DNA of 64,000 nt from Verrucomicrobiia bacterium (GCA_036268055.1 DATAUW010000006.1:1-64000); one strand, 5' to 3'; counted from the stretch's first letter, positions 53,101 to 61,658 are shown. The notes: generated by a model from the sequence alone, not told the origin. Translations and numbers: made by a program.

Positions 53101-53573
53101 CGTCCACTCGTATTTTCCGCCGACAACACCCGCCCGGTGATCTCCACCCATTCGCACCAGTAAGTGCCGAGTTCGGAAAGTTCGAGTTTTTGCGCGGGAG
53201 GAATCGTGCCGGGCCCGAGCACGGAAAGGCGGGCGTTGGTCAAGGAATTGTTCGTGGCGGTCGTGGCGAAAATTTCGACGAGCTGGCCGAGTTGCGGCTG
53301 CGTTTGAAAATCGTGCGAGTTGAAATAAGCCGTCTCATGGCCGTCATAGACATAAAGCTGATTCCAGCCGGAATCGTAACACAACACCACGCCGGTGAGA
53401 TGGACGGGATGGCCCAGGGCGGACTGCTCCGGCGTGAGATTTTTGAGTTGATGAAGGGTGATGATTTCATCCGCCGGCGCGGCGTGCAGCCCCGCAGCGA
53501 TCATCGCGTAAAACATTCCCGCGAGGAGAGCGGAGAGCCACAGGCGATTGCGATGATGACGGCGTCCGGACAT
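50139..53573 (-). CDS. Large periplasmic-sensing histidine kinase (HisKA_3 type)
   Basis: This 1144-residue kinase pairs with the LuxR-type regulator. The chosen start gives a signal/anchor LWLSALLAGMFYAMIAAGLHA. About 700 residues outside the membrane follow, made of five or six beta-rich repeats of OB-like pattern (HPVHLTGVVLCYDSG, then IPVRLRGVLTYADADWRNAF, RRVKVRGVVTLQI). A transmembrane helix near residue 735 (FMLVGGMMLAFAFALAWVALL), a PAS domain (~790-900) and HisKA_3 (RIGHDLHDGVCQQLAGI) precede the ATPase domain (EAVANAAKHSRAENI, DDGCGFTPESV). Each external repeat could bind a ligand or partner. The open frame extends upstream to 53675 but would overlap a palindromic element, so ATG at 53573 is preferred. 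Confidence 0.9.
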   Translation of the reverse strand: MSGRRHHRNRLWLSALLAGMFYAMIAAGLHAAPADEIITLHQLKNLTPEQSALGHPVHLTGVVLCYDSGWNQLYVYDGHETAYFNSHDFQTQPQLGQLVEIFATTATNNSLTNARLSVLGPGTIPPAQKLELSELGTYWCEWVEITGRVLSAENTSGRLALLLQAGTQNCLVYVLGAVPAANDLKRFVGNKIRARGINASKTVDGHLESASVFAPSMNEIYVLETSTPNRAPVPVASIGSLLNLELGPWTNDPVHINGLVVSYQPGKSVVVKDPTGVIRAQVIQLTQIQPDERVDVWGFLQVSPTEVFLNNAYFEVAQPPPQNDSLAIADGTAHSTNRPALLTQVSDILKLRREQSAEHIPVRLRGVLTYADADWRNAFVQDKGGAVYVDLNQSDVHSGEYVELTGHTSSGGFAPEILGSSITVLGETNFPTPAKVDLEDLANGRLDAHWVEMEGVVRRADQQWGHLSLSLMTPQGRFKVVIPNFDNATVPTNLIDALVSVTGACASELNVRRQLSGITLHAPSLAQVKIIEPPSADPFSITTTPIDAVATFDPDRLAGRRVKVRGVVTLQIPAQGFIVEDASGGIRVLTRQASGVQVGDIVDVLGFPVIGDFSPYLEEASFRKTGTGPLPAARKMSAEQILLQGTNDNLVVEIKARLLQSVPRSANPQLVLQDGPIIFTAHLETQNRKQDVPALPSGSLVRLTGVCSIQGGERHEPATFRLLLRQPADIELLETPPWWTSRHTFMLVGGMMLAFAFALAWVALLRRQVSRQTQLIRQKLEDEAALEERYINLFENANDMVYTLDLNGRITTVNQTGERLLQRKRTDILGRKIVNLIVPEEQAAAQNWLDQVLTGTAPPTAEWDFVVAPEQRVKLEISTRLIESDGQFVEVEGIARDITERKRLEREILEISNREQRRIGHDLHDGVCQQLAGIAFMSHTLANRLQQKGNPEFAQAEGISTLINTAISQTRGVARGLFPVRLEENGLASALEELATNSAELFKVNCRFIAGEPAAIVENEIALHLYYIALEAVANAAKHSRAENITIYLGPADGRYALEVKDDGCGFTPESVAQTGMGVRIMHYRARVIGATLNLQSRPGSGTHIVCLFQTISRESAAENGRKKAPRAMNGTRDTGASARENYE

Positions 53574-53641
53574 GGGCGAGCTTGCTTTCGCATATACTAC
53601 TATGCCGCGCCCGATGAGCAAGCGCCGTGTGCGCCTCCGAA

Positions 53642-53753
53642 CGGACCGCGGGTCTGCGACCCGCGCAAGGTACATAAGGTCAGGCCGTTCTCGAATCAGC
53701 CTTGTGCGGCAATCTAGCTCGTGAGTTGCAGCGGGTCACAGACCCGCGGTCCG
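53642..53753. repeat. Palindromic intergenic element, copy 3
   Basis: This copy lies between the divergent histidine kinase and RodZ-like genes, in the same orientation as copy 1. The terminal arms CGGACCGCGGGTC and their complement at the far end are intact. The element is not restricted to terminator positions, since here it separates two starts. Confidence 0.85.
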
Positions 53754-53811
53754 AACCGAAGTATTTCCATTGTTGCCAAAGCCAATGGAATTAAGCTATT
53801 AACGGGGACGC

Positions 53812-54312
53812 ATGACGACGGTTGCTGAACAACTTCACCTGGCCCGCGAAGCCCAGAAACTCTCGGTCAACGATGTGGCCGAGGTGACGAAAATCCGCAC
53901 CGACCACATTCGCGCTCTCGAAGAGGGAAATTTCAACGTCTTTTCCGCGCCGGTTTACATCCGCGGTTTCGTGCGCACTTACGCGACGCTCCTCAAGCTC
54001 GACGTCACGCGCATCATGGCCAATCTCGACGGCGAACTCGGCAAGACGGAAAAATTCCGTGAGCCGCCGCCCCTCAGCGATCAGAAACGCGGCGTCCTGG
54101 ATTTTCTCACGCTGCAACTTTCCAAGGTGAACTGGCGCGTGGCCTCGGTGGTGCTGGTCGCCGCCGGAATAGTTTTGGCCATCAGCATGTTCGTGTGGAT
54201 TTCGCGGCATCGCCACACGGCCGACCCGCTGGCGAATTTGCCGACCGGAATTTATCAACCAACCACGTCGGGTGAGATGGCCCCATTGCCAACGGTTGCG
54301 CCGAAGCATTAA
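53812..54312 (+). CDS. RodZ-like helix-turn-helix membrane protein
   Basis: This 166-residue protein has an N-terminal Xre-type helix-turn-helix (LREAQKLSVNDVAEVTKIRTDHIRAL-like layout at about 8-60) with APVYIRGFVRTYATLL, the hallmark of RodZ-type cytoskeletal proteins. One transmembrane helix follows at about 118-138 (VASVVLVAAGIVLAISMFVWI) with a short periplasmic tail. RodZ binds MreB in other bacteria. This one lacks the long C-terminal beta domain, so it is a short form. It converges with pgsA. Confidence 0.85.
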   Translation: MTTVAEQLHLAREAQKLSVNDVAEVTKIRTDHIRALEEGNFNVFSAPVYIRGFVRTYATLLKLDVTRIMANLDGELGKTEKFREPPPLSDQKRGVLDFLTLQLSKVNWRVASVVLVAAGIVLAISMFVWISRHRHTADPLANLPTGIYQPTTSGEMAPLPTVAPKH

Positions 54313-54340
54313 CCGCGCAGGCGCGGAGAGGGCAGCGAAC

Positions 54341-54931
54341 TTACAAATCCTGCAAATATAATTGCCGATTGCGCCAAAGATAGAGCGCGCCGGAAAAGAG
54401 AGTCAGCCCCACAGCCACCCACACGGACAATGGCATGAACCACTCGATCCACGGGTGTCCCGCGATGTCGAAACCGAAGATGATCCGCCCGGGCGCGCCG
54501 AGTTGCTGGTAACTGTGATAGACGAGGATGGCGATGACCGCCACGATTTGCGAAATGGTTTTGTGCTTCCCATAGCCTTCGGCGGCGAGCACGAGATTGC
54601 GCGACGCAGCGAGCAGGCGCAAACCCGTGATGGCCAGTTCGCGCGCGACGATGATCACGACCATCCACGCCGCCATCCAGCGCAAATCCACGAACGCGAT
54701 GAACACCGAGCAGACCAGGATTTTGTCCGCAAGCGGGTCCATGAGGATGCCGAAATTGGTGATGAGATTGTCGCGGCGGGCGATCTTGCCGTCGAAATAA
54801 TCGGTGAGACTGGCCGCGCTGAACACCAAGAGCGCCACCGTTTCAAAAAAACGAAATTGCGAAAACATCACCACCAACAGGACCACCGTGAGCGCGAATC
54901 GCGAGACGGTCAATCTATTGGGCACGTTCAT
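54341..54931 (-). CDS. pgsA: CDP-diacylglycerol-glycerol-3-phosphate 3-phosphatidyltransferase
   Basis: This 196-residue inner-membrane enzyme makes phosphatidylglycerophosphate from CDP-diacylglycerol and glycerol-3-phosphate. The start MNVPNRLTVSRFALTVV is the family opening. The CDP-alcohol phosphotransferase motif D-x2-DG-x2-AR-x8-G-x3-D-x3-D is complete in TDYFDGKIARRDN through GILMDPLADK near residues 43-70. There are about five transmembrane helices. rimO lies 88 bases upstream on the same strand, so the two may be co-transcribed. Confidence 0.93.
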   Translation of the reverse strand: MNVPNRLTVSRFALTVVLLVVMFSQFRFFETVALLVFSAASLTDYFDGKIARRDNLITNFGILMDPLADKILVCSVFIAFVDLRWMAAWMVVIIVARELAITGLRLLAASRNLVLAAEGYGKHKTISQIVAVIAILVYHSYQQLGAPGRIIFGFDIAGHPWIEWFMPLSVWVAVGLTLFSGALYLWRNRQLYLQDL

Positions 54932-55019
54932 AAGGGCGTCGGAACATGGGACAAATTAAGACGCAACCGGTGTCCGCGGTCAATGTTTCGTGCAAGAGCA
55001 ATGCCGCCCGTGAAGCGTT

Positions 55020-56717
55020 TCAAATCGGTTCGGCGATCAGGTCGTAGTCCGTATGGCCGATGATTTTCACGCGGGCAAATTCGCCGAGCGGAAGTTTTCC
55101 GCGAATGTAAATGCGGCCGTCAATGTCCGGGGCATCGGCCTCGCCGCGTGCCACCAAATATTTGCCCGTGGCCGCCAGTTGATCTTTGCGATGTTCGCGG
55201 CTGCGCAAAAGTCCGTGTTCCCATGAGCTGACGTCGGCCTTGCGCAGGTCTTTCGCGCTGGCTTCGGATTCAACCAGCACTTTCAATTCGCGTCCCACTT
55301 GCGCTTCAGAAATATGGCGCGCGATTTTATTTTGCAACGCCATCGCCTGATCGCGGCGTTGTTTTTTCACCGAGTCCGGAATTTGCCCGGCCATTTTGCC
55401 GGCGCGCGTGCCTTCCTCCTGCGAGTAAGTGAAGATGCCAAGCCGCTCGAATTTTGTGTCGCGGATGAAATCCAGGAGGCTTTGAAAATAGGCATCGGTC
55501 TCGCCGGGAAAACCCACGATGAACGTGGTGCGCAAGGCGATGCCCGGCACGCCGGCGCGGATTTTCGCGATCAGATCCACGATGTATTGCTGCGAAGTTT
55601 CGCGGCGCATGCGTTCAAGCATGTTTTCGTGAATGTGTTGCAAGGGCATGTCCACATAGCGCGCCACTTTGGGGCTCTCGGCGATGGCCCGGATCAAGTC
55701 ATCGGTCCAATGCGCGGGATGCGTGTAAAGCAGGCGAATCCAAAAATCACCAGGCAACGTGTTGAGTTCGCGGATGAGGCTGGCGAGCGTGGCGGCATCT
55801 GCGGGCAATGATTTTGCGGCGGTCGTGAATTTTTCCGGCGACGCAATATTGCGGCTGTGGTTCTCGCGCAGGTCGAGGCCGTAGTAAGTCGAGTCCTGCG
55901 AGATGAGATTGATTTCCTTGACGCCATCGGCGATGAGCTGGCGCGCTTCCTGAACGATGTCGCCGGGTTGGCGGCTGCGATGGCTGCCGCGCATGCGCGG
56001 GATGATGCAAAAGCTGCACGGATGATTGCAACCCTCGGCAATCTTCACGTAAGCAAAATGCCGCGGCGTAAGACGAAAACGCGGTGTGGCAAAATCGGGA
56101 ATGTAAACAGGGCGGGCGTTGACGTTGAGCAACGGCTCGGCGGGCGCGGGCGCGATGACGGTTTTCGTGCGGCCAAATTTTTCCGTGCCGCGAAGATTTT
56201 CTTCATCCTCGTGCGTGGAGTTTGCGCGGGCTTTGTCCATCTCGGCGAAACGATTGACGATGGAAGATTTTTTCGCGCCGGGAGTTTTTGCGGCGGAACC
56301 GGGCGGAGTTTTTTTCAGGCGTTGCGCGCGATGATCCATCGCCTGCTGCACGATCTCCGTGACCTGCGCGACTTGATCAATGCCCATGAAGGCATCCACC
56401 TCGGGCAAAAGCTTGGGCAGTTCCTCGCGAAAACGCTGCGGCAAACAGCCGGAGACGATGAGCCCCTGGCCGCGATTCTGGGCATCGCGCAACTCGGCGG
56501 ATTGAAGAATGGTGTCCACGCTTTCCTCCTGCGCTGAATCAATGAAGGAACAGGTGTTGACGATGACGACGTCGGCGTGGGCGGCATCGTTGGTGATCTC
56601 GACGCCGCCTTTCATCAACGAGCCGAGCATGATTTCGGCGTCCACAAGATTTTTGGCGCAGCCGAGAGAAATCAGGCCGACCCGAACGGGGCGTTTGGTA
56701 GTATCACTGCTTTTCAT
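55020..56717 (-). CDS. rimO: Ribosomal protein S12 methylthiotransferase
   Basis: This 565-residue radical-SAM enzyme adds a methylthio group to an Asp of ribosomal protein S12. The N-terminal UPF0004 domain (GLISLGCAKNLVDAEIM, VIVNTCSFIDSAQEES) supplies three cysteines for the auxiliary 4Fe-4S cluster. The radical-SAM core has CNHPCSFC near residue 235. A C-terminal TRAM domain ends the protein (LVARGEADAPDIDGRIYI to HTDYDLIAEPI). It is ~110 residues longer than usual. The excess lies mainly in a charged insertion at about 135-200 between the first two domains, plus a shorter insertion at ~280-300. The function should be unaffected. Confidence 0.93.
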   Translation of the reverse strand: MKSSDTTKRPVRVGLISLGCAKNLVDAEIMLGSLMKGGVEITNDAAHADVVIVNTCSFIDSAQEESVDTILQSAELRDAQNRGQGLIVSGCLPQRFREELPKLLPEVDAFMGIDQVAQVTEIVQQAMDHRAQRLKKTPPGSAAKTPGAKKSSIVNRFAEMDKARANSTHEDEENLRGTEKFGRTKTVIAPAPAEPLLNVNARPVYIPDFATPRFRLTPRHFAYVKIAEGCNHPCSFCIIPRMRGSHRSRQPGDIVQEARQLIADGVKEINLISQDSTYYGLDLRENHSRNIASPEKFTTAAKSLPADAATLASLIRELNTLPGDFWIRLLYTHPAHWTDDLIRAIAESPKVARYVDMPLQHIHENMLERMRRETSQQYIVDLIAKIRAGVPGIALRTTFIVGFPGETDAYFQSLLDFIRDTKFERLGIFTYSQEEGTRAGKMAGQIPDSVKKQRRDQAMALQNKIARHISEAQVGRELKVLVESEASAKDLRKADVSSWEHGLLRSREHRKDQLAATGKYLVARGEADAPDIDGRIYIRGKLPLGEFARVKIIGHTDYDLIAEPI

Positions 56718-56806
56718 TCAGAACGAATAATCTAAGCAGAATACAGTCGCGGTGCAACCTTGGAGGCGTTTGTTCAAGAAGGCGATTCCTGCGCTAATGT
56801 ATCAAA

Positions 56807-59800
56807 TCATCCGCCCGTAACTTTCGGAGAATCCGTCAGGACTTTCTTCAGGGTTTTGAGAAGGGTTTCCGCGGTATAAGGTTTGGGGACAAAATGTTGC
56901 ACGCCCGCGCCGACCGCCTCGGCTGCGCCACCGCTGGCTGACAAACCGCTGGAACCGATGATCCGCACCAAAGGATTAATGGAGCGCAACGCAATGATCA
57001 TCGCCGGACCGTCCATGATGGGCATGGCCATGTCGGTTAGGACAACTGCTATGTCCGCCCGATGTTGCGCGTAAAGTGCTACCCCCTCCGCCCCATTCAC
57101 GGCTTCCAGCACACGATAACCAAACCGCACCAGCGTGCCGTGCGCGACTTGCCGGATGGCCGCCTCATCATCCACCACGAGAATCAATTCATTATTGCCG
57201 CGCGGCAATCGCGTTTGCTCAATGGCGACTTGCTCTCTGGAGACTTCCGACGAATCCGCCGGAAGATAGACTTTGAATTTCGTGCCCTGGCCTATTTCGC
57301 TGTAAAGATTGATGATGCCATTGTGGCTTTTGACAATCGCCAGCGTCGTGGAAAGTCCGAGCCCGGTTCCATGCCCAATATCCTTGGTGGTGAAGAACGG
57401 CTCGAAAACCCGGTCGCGAATTTCACGTGGAATTCCCGTGCCGGTATCCGCGACTTTCACCATCACGTAAGGCCCGGGTTGCGAGTCGGGGTTCATCGCG
57501 GCGTACGTTTCATCGAGCACGACATTTTCGAGGGTGATGCTCAGGTGGCCGCCGTTGGGCATGGCATCGCGGGCATTGACGCAAAGATTGAGAAAGACCT
57601 GATGCATTTGCGTGGGATCGCCAGTGACCATCCACAGTTTTTCGGCGGACTTGAAACGAATATCTATGGACTTGGGAAACGTGTCCTCCATGACCTTGAT
57701 CAGGTCGCGAATCAGATGTTCGAGATTGACCGGGATGCGCTGGCCTTTCACGCCCCGGGCAAAGGAAAGCACCTGCTTGACCAAATCGGCGCCGCGGTGG
57801 GCGCTTTTTTCCAGCGTGGCGAGCAAATTGATGTCCTCGGGAGTTTGCGCGAGATCTTTCAATACCGCCACGGACATCAGAATCGGCGCGAGCACATTGT
57901 TCAAATCATGCGCAATGCCTCCGGCCAGCGTGCCGATGCTTTCCATGCGTTGCGCGCGGAGAAATTGCTGCTCCAATTTTTTACGCTCGGTGAGATCAAT
58001 GACGAAGCAGACGCCTTCGTTGAGATCATCTTCAAACGAGGCCGCGCCGATCAAGACCGGCACGCGCGTGCCGTCTTTTCGGAAATATTCCTTTTCGTAA
58101 GGCGTGCAGGCTCCCTTGGTGATCATTTCTTTGACGCCGCGCCGGTCCACTTCGTCATATTCCGGCGGCGTCAACGTGGCCCAATTAATGCGCCCGGCTT
58201 CCAGGTCTTCGCGGGTGTAGCCAAGCAGGTTCAGCAGCGCATCATTGGCGCCGCTGATTTGCCCCTGGTTGTTGGCGAACATGACACCCTGCGCATTGGA
58301 CTCCACCAACCGCCGGAAACGCGCCTCAGTGCGTTTTCTTTCGGTGATGTCGCGGATCATGGCCAGCACATTTCCATCGGGCATAAGGGCGGCGATCACT
58401 TCCGTCGGGAAAATGCTGCCGTCCTTCCGGCGAAAATTCCACTCGCGATGATACATTGACTTTGCCTTGATGATGTTCAGCGCGGGTTGGATATGGGGGA
58501 CCTCCGCCTCGCTGACGATGTCCCGCGCCTGCAACCCGATTAATTGTTCAGGGGTATAGCCGAGCATGCTGCACATGCTCGCATTGGCGTCGAGATAAAT
58601 GCCTTCCGCATTGGCGATGAGGATGCCGTCGGGTGCATATTCAAACAGCGCGCGATAACGCTCCTCACTTGCTTTCCGCGCCTCATCCGCCTTTTTTCGC
58701 GCCGTGATGTCGGAACTGTACACGCGTAACCGGCCTGTTTCGGGCACGCGAGTGATATGCTGGCTGAAGAAAAATTCTCCCACCGCCACTTCACGATAGG
58801 TGGACTGAAGTTTGTGATCCCGCGCCGTCCGGTAATCTTCCAGCAGGCTCTTCGTTAGCGGATGCAACACTCCATTGGCCAGATTCTCCGGCGCCAGCCG
58901 GATCGCGGCGTCATTGGCATAATGAATGATGCCGGTGGCAAGGTCCAACTCCAGGATTGGATTGGGATTCTGTTCGGGAAACGAGGCCAGCCACACCGCA
59001 TGCTCACGGGCGCGCTTGCTCTCCGAGATGTCGCGCGCCACTTTGGAGACACCAATGATCTTCCCCGACGCATCTTTGATTGGCGAAGCAGTCACCGAAA
59101 CATGGATGCGGCGTCCATCTTTGGTTTGCCGCTCGGTTTCGAAATGTTCGACACTTTCACCGGCGCGGATTTTCCCCAAAATCAGATCTTCTTCGTCACG
59201 GCGTTCCGTTGGGATCAATTGCATGATGGAGGCGCCGACCATTTCTTCAGCCGTGTAGCCAAACACTTTTTCCGCGCCATGATTCCAGGTGGTGACCACG
59301 CTCTGAAGATCCTTGCTGATGATGGCGTCATCCGAAAACTTGACGATGGCCGCAAGCCGCGAGGCCGCGATCTCCGCCTGCTTGCGCAACGTGATATTTT
59401 CGTGGGTCACCACCGCGCAAGCGGCGCCCTCGTCATAAAAACGCGTGACGCGCCCGACAAACCAGCGAATTTCCATGGGCGAATGGCAGGGATATTCCAT
59501 CGAGAATTCATCGCGCTCATCGCTCAGTACCGCGCGGATGCCCGCCGCGAAATTGGCGGCATCCTGCGCGTCCGGGCCCGTCGCCCGATCACACACAGCC
59601 AGATAATTGTCACCAATCTCCGCACTTTGGGGCGAGGGGCGGTTCGCCGCCGCAAAGGCTCGCCAGGCTTCATTCGAGGCGAGGATGATTCCTTTTTTGT
59701 CTAAGACACAGAGATGTGCGGACAAGGCGTCAATCGTGGATTGCGCGAACCGGCCTGCCGCCATCAGCCGCTGCTCTGTGCGCTTGCGTTCCGTAATGTC

Positions 59801-60628
59801 CGTCAAGGCCACCACCACCGAAGCCACGCCGCCGTTTTCCATCATCGGTTCGTAACGGATATCGTAGTAGTGTTCTGTCTTCCCGAGTGCCAGGTGCCCC
59901 TCGTAAGCAACCCGGCTCCCGGCGAACGCTTTGTCCAGGCGCGGGGAAATCTGTTCTTCGTACATCGCGGGCAATACCTCCCGCACGAGTTTTCCAACAA
60001 TGTCCGGCGACGGCAATTGCAGCAACTCAGCATATGCTTTGTTGGCATACACGTAACGCCGTTCGCGGTTGACAACTACCACCCCCACCCGCGCATTATC
60101 TGTGACGATCCGCAGCCGTTCTTCCGACGCTGCAAGCTCGCGCCGCAGCCGGACCGTTTCCAAATACGCCACGGTCTGCCGGCCAAGCCTCCGCAACGCG
60201 TCCTCCTGAGCGGCTGTGATGTCATGCGGTTTGACATCCATCACGCACAACACACCAAAGGCATGGCCTTCCGGCGTGATCAACGGCACGCCGGCATAAA
60301 AGCCGATCTTGTGAGACCTTATAATCGCATCCTTTGCGTAAAGCTGGTCCTTCGCCACAGCCGGGATGACGACCAAATTAGGCCGTCCAAGGGTATTTTG
60401 AATCAAAGCTATGTTCGGTATTGATTCGGGAGCGGTAAAACCAATATTTGCCACGACCTGAGAATGGCTCTCCCCTATTAAGACTATAAGTGACATCGCA
60501 GATTCGCAGATGTGCGCCGTCGAAACTGCTAATTCGTCTAAATTTGGATCAGGCAGCATCTTCGGTAAAAAAGAGTGCCAAAGCAAGTCCAACTGCTGAT
60601 TGTCACTACCTGCTGCGAGCCGGGGCAT
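56807..60628 (-). CDS. Multi-PAS hybrid histidine kinase
   Basis: This 1273-residue cytoplasmic hybrid kinase has no clear transmembrane helix. An N-terminal GAF domain (~1-165, KIGFYAGVPLITPEGHAFGVLCVMD) is followed by a chain of about six PAS/PAC domains (ITDITERKR, VTHENITLRKQ, KVARDISESKR, SDITARKKAD, IRDITERKR, VIDLTERKK at their ends). HisKA reads RMESIGTLAGGIAHDLNNV, and the ATPase has NLCVNARDAMPNGG, DTGTGIP and GHGTGLGLSTT. A C-terminal receiver ends the protein (LILVVDDEAAIRQ, phospho-Asp in VVLTDMAMPIMDGPAM, Lys in HFVPKPYTAE). It has a ribosome site AGGG before ATG. A phosphotransfer partner is needed and not adjacent. Confidence 0.93.
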   Translation of the reverse strand: MPRLAAGSDNQQLDLLWHSFLPKMLPDPNLDELAVSTAHICESAMSLIVLIGESHSQVVANIGFTAPESIPNIALIQNTLGRPNLVVIPAVAKDQLYAKDAIIRSHKIGFYAGVPLITPEGHAFGVLCVMDVKPHDITAAQEDALRRLGRQTVAYLETVRLRRELAASEERLRIVTDNARVGVVVVNRERRYVYANKAYAELLQLPSPDIVGKLVREVLPAMYEEQISPRLDKAFAGSRVAYEGHLALGKTEHYYDIRYEPMMENGGVASVVVALTDITERKRTEQRLMAAGRFAQSTIDALSAHLCVLDKKGIILASNEAWRAFAAANRPSPQSAEIGDNYLAVCDRATGPDAQDAANFAAGIRAVLSDERDEFSMEYPCHSPMEIRWFVGRVTRFYDEGAACAVVTHENITLRKQAEIAASRLAAIVKFSDDAIISKDLQSVVTTWNHGAEKVFGYTAEEMVGASIMQLIPTERRDEEDLILGKIRAGESVEHFETERQTKDGRRIHVSVTASPIKDASGKIIGVSKVARDISESKRAREHAVWLASFPEQNPNPILELDLATGIIHYANDAAIRLAPENLANGVLHPLTKSLLEDYRTARDHKLQSTYREVAVGEFFFSQHITRVPETGRLRVYSSDITARKKADEARKASEERYRALFEYAPDGILIANAEGIYLDANASMCSMLGYTPEQLIGLQARDIVSEAEVPHIQPALNIIKAKSMYHREWNFRRKDGSIFPTEVIAALMPDGNVLAMIRDITERKRTEARFRRLVESNAQGVMFANNQGQISGANDALLNLLGYTREDLEAGRINWATLTPPEYDEVDRRGVKEMITKGACTPYEKEYFRKDGTRVPVLIGAASFEDDLNEGVCFVIDLTERKKLEQQFLRAQRMESIGTLAGGIAHDLNNVLAPILMSVAVLKDLAQTPEDINLLATLEKSAHRGADLVKQVLSFARGVKGQRIPVNLEHLIRDLIKVMEDTFPKSIDIRFKSAEKLWMVTGDPTQMHQVFLNLCVNARDAMPNGGHLSITLENVVLDETYAAMNPDSQPGPYVMVKVADTGTGIPREIRDRVFEPFFTTKDIGHGTGLGLSTTLAIVKSHNGIINLYSEIGQGTKFKVYLPADSSEVSREQVAIEQTRLPRGNNELILVVDDEAAIRQVAHGTLVRFGYRVLEAVNGAEGVALYAQHRADIAVVLTDMAMPIMDGPAMIIALRSINPLVRIIGSSGLSASGGAAEAVGAGVQHFVPKPYTAETLLKTLKKVLTDSPKVTGG

Positions 60629-61034
60629 GAAAAAACCCTATAGCCTAAAAATCTGAAAAATTCGAGAAAATTCGCATTTTGCGATCATTATCTATGATAA
60701 GCCCACAAAGACAAAGACTTAGCCAAGTATAAACTGGTATAAGTGGACATAAGCATTGTCAGGGAATTGTTACAGAAAGAGTAAAGGTATTTTTTGGAGT
60801 TAGACCATTAGTTATACTTAGTAAGTCGGTTCTTGCCATTTGAACAATCAAATTGGCTTCTTTTAAACGGTGCTAGTTTTTTGATTGAAAGCAGGGCTGC
60901 GCCTTTTTTCAGTCCGTAAAATCAGGGATCATCCAACTTTAAAACCTTCACTTATAGTAAATGGGCGCCATTAAAGGGGAGCAGGCGCAAATCAGATGGA
61001 TTGACATTTTATAAACTTCGCGCACCATCACGCC
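60629..61034. other. AT-rich regulatory region
   Basis: This ~400-base stretch separates the divergent hybrid kinase and secreted-protein genes. It has no gene. It contains three TATAA-type pentamers spaced exactly 10 bases apart (60728, 60738, 60748), consistent with an operator or promoter on one face of the helix. A TTGACA at 60999-61004 lies ahead of the downstream gene but lacks a good -10. Confidence 0.5.
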
Positions 61035-61658
61035 GTGAAACCCATCCCAACTTTATACTCAATCTCTTTGGCAATTTTTTGCGCGTTGTTCCTCACATCG
61101 GCGAAGGCTGATGATATCAAGCTTGAATCTGGCAATCTTGGCTTCCTCAAAGGCCAGACCACCATCTGCGTGAAATACGCTTACGACGGAATGAAGGTGG
61201 ACAATAAGACCGAGGAGGAGTTTATCAATTTCCAGGTTGGCGAGCAGAATAAAGGCGGGGCTGGAAAAGGTGAGGACTGGCTAAGTCACTGGAAAAACGA
61301 CCGCGCCGGCCGTTATCAACCACTTTTCGAGGAGCGGATCAATAAGGTGCTGCACAAACGCTCGGTTGAGGTCAGTCCCAAGGCAACCGACGCCAAATAC
61401 ACCCTCATTATGAAAGTTGTAGCGGTCCACCCCGGTTGGGCTGGTTGGGGTTTGATTCACGATGGTTCCAGAATAGACGAAACGGCCACCTTCGTGGAAA
61501 CCGCCCAGCCTGAGCATGTATTGGCCGTCATTAGCCTGAAAAAAGTTGATGGCAATGGTTATGACTACAATGTGTTTGGAAGGGTGTCAGACGCTTTCGG
61601 TAATTGCGGCAAACAACTCGGCCACTTCCTTTTAGATAAAAAGGCCTTCAAAAATTAG
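61035..61658 (+). CDS. Exported protein of unknown function
   Basis: This 207-residue protein starts with GTG and has a signal peptide (LYSISLAIFCALFLTSAKA). The mature part is beta/alpha with FLKGQTTICVKYAYDGMKV, DWLSHWKNDRAGRYQPLFEERINKVL and TLIMKVVAVHPGWAGWGLI. The layout recalls a secreted family common in Bacteroidota, from memory, without a name. Codon use is more AT-rich than in neighbours, which may suggest acquisition. Function unknown. Confidence 0.6.
   Translation: MKPIPTLYSISLAIFCALFLTSAKADDIKLESGNLGFLKGQTTICVKYAYDGMKVDNKTEEEFINFQVGEQNKGGAGKGEDWLSHWKNDRAGRYQPLFEERINKVLHKRSVEVSPKATDAKYTLIMKVVAVHPGWAGWGLIHDGSRIDETATFVETAQPEHVLAVISLKKVDGNGYDYNVFGRVSDAFGNCGKQLGHFLLDKKAFKN

Noticed and set aside
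52353-53717. A 454-codon plus-strand frame
   Set aside because: It is the mirror of the histidine kinase's external domain, with very high Arg/His content and no motifs. It also runs through the palindromic element.
57062-58459. A 465-codon plus-strand frame
   Set aside because: It lies wholly opposite the hybrid kinase's PAS and kinase domains, which are unambiguous.
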